Origin: Martinezella lusitana | GTDB taxonomy: Bacteria; Pseudomonadota; Alphaproteobacteria; Rhizobiales; Rhizobiaceae | Assembly (NCBI RefSeq): GCF_016901135.1 | Contig: NZ_JAFEVL010000001.1 | Coordinates: forward strand, 1-64,000 | Direction: 5' to 3' | DNA: 64,000 nucleotides | Part shown: piece after piece, positions 28,237 through 37,054 of the stretch | Numbering within the stretch: the stretch's first letter is position 1 | How the letters are laid out: every line of letters begins with the position of its first letter | Program-made: the position numbers and the translations under genes | The notes under the pieces: generated by a model | Database searches by the model: none | Told to the model about the DNA's origin: nothing | The model's input: the letters and a program-made list of their open reading frames with translations, nothing else

Positions 28237-31116
28237 ATGTCTCTCGTTCCAGAAATCGACTACGGCACACCCGCCTCCCGCTCCGAAACCATGGTGACGC
28301 TGACCGTCGACGGCCGCCCGATTACCGTGCCCGAGGGCACATCGATCATGCGCGCCTCGATGGAAGCCGGCATAAAGGTGCCGAAGCTCTGCGCCACCGA
28401 CATGGTCGATGCCTTCGGTTCCTGCCGCCTCTGTCTCGTCGAGATCGAAGGCCGTAACGGCACGCCTTCATCCTGCACGACACCGGTTTCTCCGGGCATG
28501 GTGGTGCACACGCAAACCAACCGGCTCAAGGATATCCGTCGCGGCGTGATGGAGCTTTATATCTCCGACCACCCGCTAGACTGTCTGACCTGCGCCGCCA
28601 ACGGAGATTGCGAGCTGCAGGACATGGCCGGTGCCGTCGGCCTGCGCGACGTACGCTACGGTTATGAGGGCGACAATCATGTCAAGGCGCGCTCGAACAG
28701 CGACATCAATCTGAAATGGATGCCGAAGGACGAGTCCAATCCCTATTTCACCTATGATCCTTCGAAATGCATCGTCTGCTCCCGTTGCGTGCGGGCCTGC
28801 GAGGAAGTGCAGGGCACCTTCGCGCTGACCATCGAGGGCCGGGGCTTCGGCTCACGCGTCTCGCCTGGCATGCATGAGCATTTCATCGACAGCGAATGCG
28901 TCTCCTGCGGCGCCTGCGTGCAGGCCTGCCCGACGGCGACTCTGACGGAAAAATCGGTGATTGCTATCGGCCAGCCAGAGCATTCGGTCGTCACCACCTG
29001 CGCCTATTGCGGCGTCGGCTGTTCCTTCAAGGCGGAGATGCGCGGCGAGGAACTGGTGCGAATGGTGCCCTGGAAGGACGGCCAGGCCAATCGCGGCCAC
29101 TCCTGCGTCAAGGGCCGCTTCGCCTATGGTTATTCGACCCACAAGGACCGCATTCTCAACCCGATGGTGCGCGAAAAGATCAGCGATCCCTGGCGGGAAG
29201 TCACCTGGGACGAGGCTTTTGCCCATATCGCCACCGAGTTCAAGCGCCTTCAATATCAGTATGGCCGCGAATCCGTCGGCGGCATCACCTCGTCGCGCTG
29301 CACCAATGAGGAGACCTTCCTGGTGCAGAAGCTGGTGCGCGCCGGCTTCGGCAACAACAATGTCGATACCTGCGCCCGTGTCTGCCACTCGCCAACAGGC
29401 TATGGCCTCGGCCAGGCATTCGGCACCTCTGCCGGCACGCAGAATTTCGACAGCGTCGAGCATTCCGATGTTGTCCTCGTCATCGGCGCCAACCCGACGG
29501 ACGGCCATCCGGTCTTCGCTTCGCGCCTGAAGAAGCGGTTGCGCCAGGGTGCGAAGCTCATCGTCATCGATCCGCGCCGCATCGATCTGGTGCGCACGCC
29601 GCATGTCGAGGCAAGCTATCACCTGCCGCTGCAGCCCGGCACCAATGTCGCCATTCTGACGGCGCTCGCCCATGTCATCGTCACCGAGGGCCTGTTCGAC
29701 GAAAAGTTCATCCGCGAACGCTGCGACTGGTCGGAGTTCGAAGATTGGGCGGCTTTCGTCGCCGAGCCGCAGCATAGCCCTGAGGAAACGGAAAAATACA
29801 CCGGCGTTCCCGCCGATCTCGTGCGCGGTGCCGCCCGCCTTTTTGCCGAGGGCGGCAACGGCGCGATCTATTACGGCCTCGGTGTCACCGAACACAGCCA
29901 GGGCTCGACGACCGTCATGGCGATCGCCAATCTCGCCATGGTGACCGGCAATATCGGCCGGCCGGGCGTTGGCGTGAACCCGCTGCGCGGCCAGAACAAT
30001 GTGCAGGGCTCGTGCGACATGGGCTCCTTCCCGCACGAGCTGCCGGGCTATCGCCATGTCTCCGACGATGCGACGCGCGATATCTTCGAAAAGCTCTGGG
30101 GCGTGAAGCTCGACAAGGAGCCGGGCCTGCGCATCCCCAACATGCTCGATGCCGCCGTCGACGGCACGTTCAAGGGCCTCTACATCCAGGGCGAGGACAT
30201 CCTGCAGTCCGACCCGGACACCAAGCATGTCGCCGCCGGCCTTGCCGCGATGGAATGCGTCGTCGTCCACGACCTCTTCCTGAACGAGACGGCGAATTAC
30301 GCCCATGTCTTCCTGCCGGGCTCGACGTTCCTGGAAAAGGACGGCACCTTCACCAATGCCGAGCGCCGCATCAACCGCGTGCGCAAGGTCATGAGCCCGC
30401 GCAACGGCTATGCCGACTGGGAAGTGACGCAGAAGATGGCGCAGGCCATGGGTCTCGGCTGGAACTACACGCATCCGTCTGAGATTATGGACGAGATCGC
30501 CGCGACGACACCGAGCTTTGCTATGGTCTCCTACGACTATCTGGACAAGATGGGCTCGGTGCAGTGGCCCTGCAACGAGAAGACGCCGCTCGGTTCGCCG
30601 ATCATGCATGTCGATGGCTTCGTGCGCGGCAAGGGCAAGTTCATCCGCACGGAATATGTCGCGACCGACGAACGCACCGGCCCGCGCTTCCCGCTGTTGC
30701 TGACGACCGGACGCATCCTCAGCCAGTACAATGTCGGCGCGCAGACGCGGCGAACGGAGAATGTCGTCTGGCACGCAGAGGACCTTCTGGAGATGCATCC
30801 GCACGATGCTGAGCAACGCGGCATTCTCGACGGCGACTGGATCAAGCTGACAAGCCGCTCCGGCGACACGACGCTCCGGGCGCTGATCACCGACCGCGTT
30901 GCTCCGGGCGTCGTCTACACGACCTTCCATCACCCGGACACGCAGGCGAACGTCATCACAACAGATTATTCCGACTGGGCGACGAACTGCCCGGAATACA
31001 AGGTGACGGCGGTACAGGTCTCGCCGTCCAATGGTCCGTCACAGTGGCAGGTCGATTATGACGAGCAGGCCCGGCAGTCGCGTCGTATCGCCGGGAAAAT
31101 GGAGGCTGCGGAGTGA
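28237..31116 (+). CDS. fdsA: NAD-dependent formate dehydrogenase alpha (catalytic) subunit
   Basis: The 959-residue catalytic subunit oxidises formate to CO2 at a molybdenum bis-MGD centre. Visible cofactor sites in order: N-terminal [2Fe-2S] cysteines at about 52, 63, 66 and 80; a His/Cys cluster (H112, C116, C119, C125); two ferredoxin-type [4Fe-4S] motifs CIVCSRCVRAC and CVSCGACVQAC; and a Mo-domain cluster CAYCGVGC plus HSC. The molybdenum ligand is a cysteine, here in RVCHSP at about residue 383, so it is not a selenocysteine enzyme and tolerates oxygen better in this class. It lies between fdsB and fdhD in one operon. Confidence 0.96.
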   Translation: MSLVPEIDYGTPASRSETMVTLTVDGRPITVPEGTSIMRASMEAGIKVPKLCATDMVDAFGSCRLCLVEIEGRNGTPSSCTTPVSPGMVVHTQTNRLKDIRRGVMELYISDHPLDCLTCAANGDCELQDMAGAVGLRDVRYGYEGDNHVKARSNSDINLKWMPKDESNPYFTYDPSKCIVCSRCVRACEEVQGTFALTIEGRGFGSRVSPGMHEHFIDSECVSCGACVQACPTATLTEKSVIAIGQPEHSVVTTCAYCGVGCSFKAEMRGEELVRMVPWKDGQANRGHSCVKGRFAYGYSTHKDRILNPMVREKISDPWREVTWDEAFAHIATEFKRLQYQYGRESVGGITSSRCTNEETFLVQKLVRAGFGNNNVDTCARVCHSPTGYGLGQAFGTSAGTQNFDSVEHSDVVLVIGANPTDGHPVFASRLKKRLRQGAKLIVIDPRRIDLVRTPHVEASYHLPLQPGTNVAILTALAHVIVTEGLFDEKFIRERCDWSEFEDWAAFVAEPQHSPEETEKYTGVPADLVRGAARLFAEGGNGAIYYGLGVTEHSQGSTTVMAIANLAMVTGNIGRPGVGVNPLRGQNNVQGSCDMGSFPHELPGYRHVSDDATRDIFEKLWGVKLDKEPGLRIPNMLDAAVDGTFKGLYIQGEDILQSDPDTKHVAAGLAAMECVVVHDLFLNETANYAHVFLPGSTFLEKDGTFTNAERRINRVRKVMSPRNGYADWEVTQKMAQAMGLGWNYTHPSEIMDEIAATTPSFAMVSYDYLDKMGSVQWPCNEKTPLGSPIMHVDGFVRGKGKFIRTEYVATDERTGPRFPLLLTTGRILSQYNVGAQTRRTENVVWHAEDLLEMHPHDAEQRGILDGDWIKLTSRSGDTTLRALITDRVAPGVVYTTFHHPDTQANVITTDYSDWATNCPEYKVTAVQVSPSNGPSQWQVDYDEQARQSRRIAGKMEAAE

Positions 31117-31134
31117 TCCGGAGCGTGCGGAGAG

Positions 31135-31327
31135 ATACCCCCCTCTGTCACTATCGTGACATCTCCCCCACAAGGGGGGAGATCGTTGGGAGTTTGCCGC
31201 TTGTCACTGGTAAGACAATAAACTGCGATTTCAGCAGAGTCGATGTTCGCTTTAGGCAAGAGAGTGCTGCGAGCTACCAATCTCCCCCCTTGTGGGGGAG
31301 ATGTCACAAAGTGACAGAGGGGGGTAT
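31135..31327. repeat. Long inverted repeat between fdsA and fdhD
   Basis: The arms 31135-31183 and 31280-31327 are almost perfect inverted copies of each other: each begins or ends with ATACCCCCCTCTGTCAC and carries an internal ATCTCCCCC...GGGGGAGAT hairpin. The 96-base spacer holds nothing recognisable. Such C/G-rich elements occur widely in rhizobial genomes. It can form a large stem-loop in the operon mRNA before fdhD. Confidence 0.85.
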
Positions 31328-31345
31328 TCCACGCCCCGTCACTCA

Positions 31346-32173
31346 ATGACCCCCTTCGAACCCACCACGACCGTCCCCGAGACCGCATGCCGTAACGGCG
31401 TCGTCCACTCGGGCTCCCGCATCGTCCCCGAGGAGGTGCCGATCGCCTTTTCCTATGGCGGCTCGTCACATGCCGTCATGATGGGAACGCCCGCTGATCT
31501 CGAGGACTTTGCCATCGGCTTCAGCCTGACAGAGGGCATCATTACGAATATCGACCAGATCGCCGCCGTCGAACCGATCGAGGACGAGCAGGGGATCGAT
31601 GTGCAGATCACCCTGGTCGATGATGCGGCTGACGCGCTGCGCCTGCGCCGTCGTCACATGGCTGGGCCTGTCGGCTGCGGTCTGTGCGGCATCGAATCGA
31701 TTGAGCAGGCGGTGCGCAAGGTGCCTGATGTTTCCGGAGTTGCGCTGTCGCTCTCGCATGCGGATATCGTCCGCGCCATCGCTCTCCTCAATGACGCCCA
31801 GCCACTGCACCGCGAAACGCGCGCCGTGCATGGGGCGGGCTTCTACGTTCCGGCCAAGGGATTGATTGCCGTGCGCGAGGATGTCGGGCGGCATAATGCG
31901 CTGGACAAGCTCTGCGGTGCGGTCATCCGGTCTGGCCATAAGGGTGGGGAGGGCGTGGTGGCCGTCACCAGCCGGCTATCCGTCGAGATGGTGCAGAAGG
32001 CTGCCATATTGGGCAGTTCAGTGCTGGTCGCCATCTCCGCGCCGACGGCGCTCGCCATCCGCACGGCCGACGAGGCCGGCATGACGCTGGTGGCGCTGGT
32101 GCGCGGCGACGACTTTGAGATTTTCACCCATCCGCATCGCATTATCACGGGGAGCATCGCCGATGTCGCCTGA
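31346..32173 (+). CDS. fdhD: Formate dehydrogenase sulfurtransferase accessory protein
   Basis: A 275-residue FdhD family protein, which transfers sulfur to the molybdenum cofactor before it is inserted into formate dehydrogenase. The conserved cysteine motif is GPVGCGLCGIESIEQA, and REDVGRHNALDKLCG is diagnostic. I chose the ATG at 31346 because the upstream frame passes through the inverted repeat. It overlaps the fdsD start by 11 bases. It is required for an active FdsA, which fits its place in the operon. Confidence 0.93.
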   Translation: MTPFEPTTTVPETACRNGVVHSGSRIVPEEVPIAFSYGGSSHAVMMGTPADLEDFAIGFSLTEGIITNIDQIAAVEPIEDEQGIDVQITLVDDAADALRLRRRHMAGPVGCGLCGIESIEQAVRKVPDVSGVALSLSHADIVRAIALLNDAQPLHRETRAVHGAGFYVPAKGLIAVREDVGRHNALDKLCGAVIRSGHKGGEGVVAVTSRLSVEMVQKAAILGSSVLVAISAPTALAIRTADEAGMTLVALVRGDDFEIFTHPHRIITGSIADVA

Positions 32174-32429
32174 CGACAAGCCGCATGGCAAGACCGAAAC
32201 GAAGCTCATCTATATGGCGAACCAGATCGCGACCTTCTTCAAGACGCAGCCCGCAGGCGAAGCGGTGAATGGTGTCGCCACGCATATCAACAAATTCTGG
32301 GAGCCGCGCATGCGACGCCAGCTTTTCGAGATCATCGATCATGGCGATAGCGGGTTGAGCCCTCTCGTGCTGGAGGCCGCTTCGCTGATCCACAGGCCGG
32401 CTCCGGCCGAAATAATTAAGCCGGCTTAG
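32163..32429 (+). CDS. fdsD: Formate dehydrogenase delta subunit
   Basis: An 88-residue protein with the family segment MANQIATFFKTQPAGEAVNGVATHINKFWEPRMRRQL. FdsD is encoded at the end of fds operons and is thought to help bis-MGD insertion or maturation rather than being a stable subunit. The start ATG 32163 overlaps fdhD. It is the last recognisable fds gene before the MFS carrier. Confidence 0.9.
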   Translation: MSPDDKPHGKTETKLIYMANQIATFFKTQPAGEAVNGVATHINKFWEPRMRRQLFEIIDHGDSGLSPLVLEAASLIHRPAPAEIIKPA

Positions 32430-32537
32430 TATCTGGGCTGACAAGGGCAATGGGATGGAGGCGGGAGAATCCATCCGCGAATGCAATTCCCACAAAAGGG
32501 TTTAGGTGCCGGTCTTCGAAATGAGGAGGAGTTGTTC

Positions 32538-34199
32538 ATGACGGCTGCGTATACGAATATTTCCAGGGAAGCGGCGACAGCGGGTCTGCTCGATCGCGAG
32601 CGCATTATCGCCAAGCCCGGCTTCAACAGATGGCTGGTGCCGCCGGCGGCGCTGGCGATCCATCTCTGCATCGGCATGGCCTATGGTTTCAGCGTCTTCT
32701 GGCTGCCGCTGTCCAAGGCGCTCGGCACGCCGACGCTTGCTCCAGCCGAATGCGCCAGCCTCAATCTCCTCTCCGCGCTGTTCACGACAAGCTGCGACTG
32801 GCGCGTCAGCGATCTCGGCTGGATCTATACGCTGTTCTTCGTTTTGCTCGGCTCTTCCGCCGCCATCTGGGGCGGCTGGCTGGAGCGTGCCGGCCCGCGC
32901 AAGGCCGGTGTCGTCTCCGCCTGCTGCTGGTGCGGCGGTATCCTGATTGCCGCGATCGGCGTCATCTTCCACCAGCTCTGGCTGATGTGGATCGGTGCGG
33001 GCGTCATCGGCGGCATCGGGCTCGGTCTCGGCTACATCTCGCCGGTGTCGACGCTGATCAAATGGTTTCCCGACCGGCGCGGCATGGCGACGGGCATGGC
33101 GATCATGGGCTTCGGCGGCGGCGCCATGATCGGCGCGCCGCTCGCCAATCTCCTGATGACCAACTTCCGCGTCGACGGTTCGGTCGGCGTCTGGCAGACC
33201 TTCATCGTCATGGGGGCGATCTATTTCGTTTTCATGATGGGCGGAGCTTTCGGCTATCGCCTGCCGCCGACCGGCTGGCGTCCGGAAGGCTGGACAGCAC
33301 CTGCCGCCAAAAGCACGATGATCACGACGAAGCATGTGCATCTGCGCGACGCTCACAAGACCAAGCAGTTCTGGCTCATCTGGGCCGTGTTGTGCCTCAA
33401 TGTCTCGGCCGGTATCGGTGTCATCGGCATGGCCTCGCCGATGCTGCAGGAAATCTTCGGTGGCGCGCTGATCGGCCTGCCGGACCTTGGGTTTGCCGCC
33501 TTGAGCAAGGATCAGGTGGCCGCCGTCGCGGCGATCGCCGCCGGTTTTGCCGGCCTGTTGTCCCTGTTCAATATCGGCGGACGTTTCTTCTGGGCATCGC
33601 TCTCCGACAAGATCGGCCGCAAGAACACCTATTACTGCTTCTTTCTCATCGGTATCGTGCTCTACCTGCTCGCCCCCTGGGCGGCCGGCATTCACAGCAA
33701 GATTCTGTTCGTCGGCGCCTTCTGCATCATCCTCTCGATGTATGGTGGCGGCTTCGCGACCATTCCGGCCTATCTCGCCGATATCTTCGGCACACAGTTC
33801 GTCGGCGCGATCCATGGCCGGCTGCTGACGGCATGGGCGACGGCCGGGATCATCGGCCCCGTGGTGGTCAACTATATCCGCGAGGCACAGAAGGCCGCCG
33901 GCGTCGAAGGCGCGCAGCTCTATACCTTCACCATGTATATCCTCGCCGGCATGCTGGCGCTGGGCCTCATCGCCAATTCGCTGGTCAAGCCGCTTTCGGA
34001 CAAATGGTTCATGTCGGATGAGGAAGTGGCCGCCTTGCAGGCAAAGACGGCTGCCGCCAATGCCGGTCCGACCGGCTCCTTCGGCATAGGCAAGGGCGGG
34101 TTCGACGGCAAGGCACTTATTGCCTGGGCTCTCGTCGGCATCCCGCTGCTCTGGGGCGTTTGGGTGACGATCAGGAGCACGTACGCGCTGTTCGGCTGA
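32538..34199 (+). CDS. OxlT-like MFS transporter (oxalate/formate antiporter family)
   Basis: A 553-residue major facilitator with about 12 membrane segments, related to oxalate:formate antiporters such as OxlT (GMAYGFSVFWLPLSKALG at the N-terminus, IKWFPDRRGMATGMAIMGFGGGAMIGAPL). The first extracytoplasmic loop is long, with several cysteines. I chose the ATG 32538, after AGGAGG. Its place 109 bases after fdsD on the same strand suggests supply of formate or exchange of carboxylates for the fds enzyme, but no oxalate-degradation genes are present, so the substrate is uncertain. Confidence 0.8.
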   Translation: MTAAYTNISREAATAGLLDRERIIAKPGFNRWLVPPAALAIHLCIGMAYGFSVFWLPLSKALGTPTLAPAECASLNLLSALFTTSCDWRVSDLGWIYTLFFVLLGSSAAIWGGWLERAGPRKAGVVSACCWCGGILIAAIGVIFHQLWLMWIGAGVIGGIGLGLGYISPVSTLIKWFPDRRGMATGMAIMGFGGGAMIGAPLANLLMTNFRVDGSVGVWQTFIVMGAIYFVFMMGGAFGYRLPPTGWRPEGWTAPAAKSTMITTKHVHLRDAHKTKQFWLIWAVLCLNVSAGIGVIGMASPMLQEIFGGALIGLPDLGFAALSKDQVAAVAAIAAGFAGLLSLFNIGGRFFWASLSDKIGRKNTYYCFFLIGIVLYLLAPWAAGIHSKILFVGAFCIILSMYGGGFATIPAYLADIFGTQFVGAIHGRLLTAWATAGIIGPVVVNYIREAQKAAGVEGAQLYTFTMYILAGMLALGLIANSLVKPLSDKWFMSDEEVAALQAKTAAANAGPTGSFGIGKGGFDGKALIAWALVGIPLLWGVWVTIRSTYALFG

Positions 34200-34276
34200 G
34201 AGTTCGTCCGCACGAAAGCGCTATCGGTCAGCAACCGCCGCCTATGAGGAGCCTGCAGAGATAAGGCTCCTGGATT

Positions 34277-34319
34277 TTTGGGTGTCCCGTTCGTCAATAC
34301 GACGTGCGGGACACCCAAA
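34277..34319. terminator. Bidirectional hairpin between the MFS and AlaRS-like genes
   Basis: Perfect 13-base arms TTTGGGTGTCCCG (34277-34289) and CGGGACACCCAAA (34307-34319) with a 17-base loop, flanked by T-rich and A-rich stretches. It sits between two converging genes and can end transcription from either side. Confidence 0.75.
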
Positions 34320-34327
34320 TCATTGCA

Positions 34328-35209
34328 TCAGATTCCGTAAGACGAAATCGTCTCCGGATCGATGCCGTGGGTGTCGAACCACCACTCCATGGACTTGCCG
34401 GGATGCCTGTGACGGAGCCGCTCGTACTTTCGCACGAGGCGGTTTTGACGCTCCACCTCTTCCTGGAAGAACGGGTGGTCCAGCGTGCCGCCAAGGGAGT
34501 GGACCCGGCGCAGAAGCTTGCGAAGCACGTAGCCCTGTTCCTTGTTCCCCGGACGATAGCCACTTTCGATGATCTTTAGAGCCGTGCCGCAGAGCGTCTC
34601 GAGAGCGTTCTCCGGCAAAGTCCCGTTCGAAAGCATGTCGAGGCGTTCAGCTCCGAAACCGGCGTCGATACAGGTGCCGAGCGGATTGACGATGTTGCCG
34701 ATCTCGATCCCGTCCTTGTAGAACTCTGTACAGTATCCGCTGATGCTGCCGTCGCTCCACGTGCATTCCGGATCCGCGACGATGGGAATACGACCGCGAT
34801 AGAGCGGCGTCCATTCGTCGATCCTGTCCGGATGGATCGTGACATGGTCTGGCCACACCCCGATTTGCTCGAGGAATTCAAGCCAGAACTCGATGGCCTC
34901 GGACAGCGTCATCTCCCGGAAGGAGAATAGCCCAAGCATTGTGAAGTGGAGGAAGTGTGTGCCGTCGCCAATCTCATCGAGGTCTCCCATCCGCAGGCAA
35001 GCCTGACTGTTCGAGACAGTACCCTTATGGGAAGGATTGGAGAAGAGCGGCTTGTACTGCTGCATGCCAGCGCTGCAGAAGAGCGTGGTATCGTCGTGCG
35101 GCCGTACGGATTGAAAGCATGCGTAATCGATGCCTTTGGAAAGGCAGTAGTCACGGTAGTCGTGTATCAGGCGTCCCGCGATGTCATAGGCAACCTCCTT
35201 TTGGTTCAT
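34328..35209 (-). CDS. Stand-alone alanyl-tRNA synthetase-like catalytic domain protein
   Basis: A 293-residue protein that matches only the class II catalytic core of alanyl-tRNA synthetase. Motif-like segments are PHDDTTLFCSAGMQQYKPLF, SNSQACLRMGDLDEIGDGTHFLHFTMLG and the motif-3-type GFGAERLDML. Full AlaRS is about 880 residues; the tRNA-recognition, editing and C-Ala domains are missing. It may charge an amino acid onto something other than tRNA, as shown for some SerRS-like carrier-protein ligases, or be regulatory. No biosynthetic partner adjoins it; a truncated chemoreceptor and cheW lie just upstream. The ATG at 35209 lacks a strong ribosome site. Confidence 0.7.
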   Translation of the reverse strand: MNQKEVAYDIAGRLIHDYRDYCLSKGIDYACFQSVRPHDDTTLFCSAGMQQYKPLFSNPSHKGTVSNSQACLRMGDLDEIGDGTHFLHFTMLGLFSFREMTLSEAIEFWLEFLEQIGVWPDHVTIHPDRIDEWTPLYRGRIPIVADPECTWSDGSISGYCTEFYKDGIEIGNIVNPLGTCIDAGFGAERLDMLSNGTLPENALETLCGTALKIIESGYRPGNKEQGYVLRKLLRRVHSLGGTLDHPFFQEEVERQNRLVRKYERLRHRHPGKSMEWWFDTHGIDPETISSYGI

Positions 35210-35280
35210 ATGCCCAGGCGGAAAATAGAGAGGCCGCGCCGGGATTGCAAGAAGAGCGATTTGGCAAGGCAGTTCCTTGC

Positions 35281-35400
35281 GTAGACGATGTCTTGGATGT
35301 TGCCGACCTGGGTGACGATCTGCTCAAGGGCCTTGCCCGTCTGGCCGGCAGGGGCCGCCTCGACGCCGGATTTCAATGGCCGCAATCCATCGTTCTGCGG
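35281..35400 (-). pseudogene. C-terminal relic of a methyl-accepting chemotaxis protein
   Basis: Read on the minus strand, this stretch encodes TGKALEQIVTQVGNIQDIV, the helical signalling-domain hairpin flank typical of chemoreceptors, followed by unrelated codons. The rest of the receptor is absent on both sides. It lies 41 bases downstream of cheW on the same strand, suggesting a cheW-mcp operon that lost most of mcp at a junction near 35281, where sequence carrying the AlaRS-like gene begins. Confidence 0.6.
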
Positions 35401-35440
35401 CCTTTGCCGAAGGCTATCCCCACCTACCGTTCCGCTAGAA

Positions 35441-35917
35441 CTATGCGGCGAGTTCTTCCGCTTCGCTTTCCTTGAACATCTTGGCGAGGTTCAGGAAGCA
35501 GATCATGCCGTTCTCGGTGGCGATGATGCCTTCGCAATAGGCGCGGTCGAAGGATGCGGTGACTTCCGGAACCGGCTGCACCTGGCTGGAGGCGATCGTG
35601 AGGATGTCGGAGACGCGATCGACCAGCATGCCGATGACCATGTTGTGGACTTCCGCGACAACGATGGCGCTGCGTTCGTTGGCGACCGTGCTCTGCATGC
35701 CGAGCTTGTAGGCAAGATCGATGATCGGGATGACCGAGCCGCGCAGGTTCATGACGCCGATGACATCGGCCGGCGCGTGCGGGATCGGCGTGGACGGCGC
35801 CCAGCCGCGGATTTCGCGGATCGTGGTGGTCTTGACGCAGAATTCCTGCTCATGAAGGCGAAAGGCAATGATCTCCAGAGTATCGCCGCTGAAGCTGGTG
35901 GAATTGATCGTGGCCAT
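35441..35917 (-). CDS. cheW: Chemotaxis coupling protein CheW
   Basis: A 158-residue CheW that bridges chemoreceptors and the kinase CheA. The SH3-like fold shows IAFRLHEQEFCVKTTTIREI, VIGVMNLRGSVIPIIDLAYKLG and VVAEVHNMVIGMLVDRVSDI. I chose the ATG 35917 rather than 35932. It is isolated from the main chemotaxis cluster, with only a receptor relic downstream, so it presumably serves receptors encoded elsewhere. Confidence 0.93.
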   Translation of the reverse strand: MATINSTSFSGDTLEIIAFRLHEQEFCVKTTTIREIRGWAPSTPIPHAPADVIGVMNLRGSVIPIIDLAYKLGMQSTVANERSAIVVAEVHNMVIGMLVDRVSDILTIASSQVQPVPEVTASFDRAYCEGIIATENGMICFLNLAKMFKESEAEELAA

Positions 35918-36055
35918 GAACGTTCTTCCCATTTGAAACGTGACGCCAGATTCGGCGTATTACCGTGACGATAGAGGAAGAACATTGCTTAAACCTAAAC
36001 CTATACAAGCGGTTTCGACAGTAAGAGGACGAAACGCGCCTTTCCGCCGAAACGG

Positions 36056-36088
36056 GCATGATCCCGAATACGTTGTTCCGGGATCATG
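36056..36088. repeat. Rhizobial palindromic repeat, family B copy 3
   Basis: A palindrome with arms CATGATCCCGAA and TTCCGGGATCATG, related to 15378-15417 and 26141-26184. It lies just past the arginase stop and is a good hairpin that may protect or end the arginase transcript. Confidence 0.7.
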
Positions 36089-36099
36089 AAAATGCGCGA

Positions 36100-37035
36100 C
36101 TATGCAGCTCTTGTCGGACGATCGAAGATGCGCCGGCCGAAGAGGCTTGCCGCCATTTCCACGAGGACGCGGGCGCTCTTGCCGCGATCATCGAGGAAAG
36201 GATTGAGCTCGACCAGATCGAGGGACGAAACCAGGCTGCTGTCGGAGAGCATTTCCATGATGAGATGGGCCTCGCGATAGGTCGTGCCACCCGGCACCGT
36301 CGTTCCGACGCCCGGCGCTATCTCCGGATCGAGGAAATCGACGTCGAAGCTGACATGCAGCAGGCCATTGGCGGCGCTGACCGTGTCGAGCACCTTGCGT
36401 ATGATGGCGGCCACGCCCTGTTCGTCGAGCGAGCGCATGTCGAAGACGTTGACACCATGTTCGCGGATTTCCTCGCGCTCGTGCGCGTCGACGGAACGGA
36501 TACCGACCTGGAAAACCTTCGTCGGATCGACCAGCGGCCTGCCTGCCGGCAGAACGCCTGCTATTTCAGCCTCGCCGCAGAAGAAGGCGACGGGCATGCC
36601 GTGAATATTGCCCGACGGCGATGTAGCGGGCGAATTGAAATCGGAATGCGCGTCCAGCCAGAGCACGAAAAGCGGCCGACCGACCTCTGCCGCATGGCGC
36701 ACCATGCCGGAGACGCTGCCCATGGACAGGCTGTGGTCGCCGCCAAGGATCAGCGGAAAGCTTCCGGACGATGCGACGTCATAGACCTTGGCCTCGAGCG
36801 CGCGTGTGAAGGCGCCGACGATCTTCAGGTTGTGGGCATGCGGATGTTCCGGCAGGTCGGCGGCGGGAGCGGGATGCAGGTCGCCGCTGTCGGTGACGCG
36901 ATGGCCGAGTTCGATCAGCGTCGTTTCGATGCCGGCGATGCGGAGCGCCGTCGGGCCCATGCCGGCGCCGCGGCGGCCGGAGCCTTCCTCAAGGGGAACG
37001 CCGATCAATGTGATGGGTGTGGATTGCGTATTCAT
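36100..37035 (-). CDS. rocF: Arginase
   Basis: A 311-residue arginase that splits arginine to ornithine and urea with a binuclear manganese centre. The metal-ligand motifs ILGGDHSLSMG, LWLDAHSDFN and SFDVDFLDPEIAPGVGT are complete, which distinguishes it from agmatinase-like relatives together with its length. I chose the ATG at 37035; the longer frame runs into a palindromic repeat. It is divergent from an Lrp-family regulator, as in agrobacterial and rhizobial arginase loci, implying induction by arginine or ornithine. Confidence 0.92.
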   Translation of the reverse strand: MNTQSTPITLIGVPLEEGSGRRGAGMGPTALRIAGIETTLIELGHRVTDSGDLHPAPAADLPEHPHAHNLKIVGAFTRALEAKVYDVASSGSFPLILGGDHSLSMGSVSGMVRHAAEVGRPLFVLWLDAHSDFNSPATSPSGNIHGMPVAFFCGEAEIAGVLPAGRPLVDPTKVFQVGIRSVDAHEREEIREHGVNVFDMRSLDEQGVAAIIRKVLDTVSAANGLLHVSFDVDFLDPEIAPGVGTTVPGGTTYREAHLIMEMLSDSSLVSSLDLVELNPFLDDRGKSARVLVEMAASLFGRRIFDRPTRAA

Positions 37036-37054
37036 CGGCGTCGCTCCGAGGGTT

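Noticed and set aside
28852-30933. 693-residue minus-strand frame opposite fdsA
   Set aside because: Shadow of fdsA; no domain recognised.
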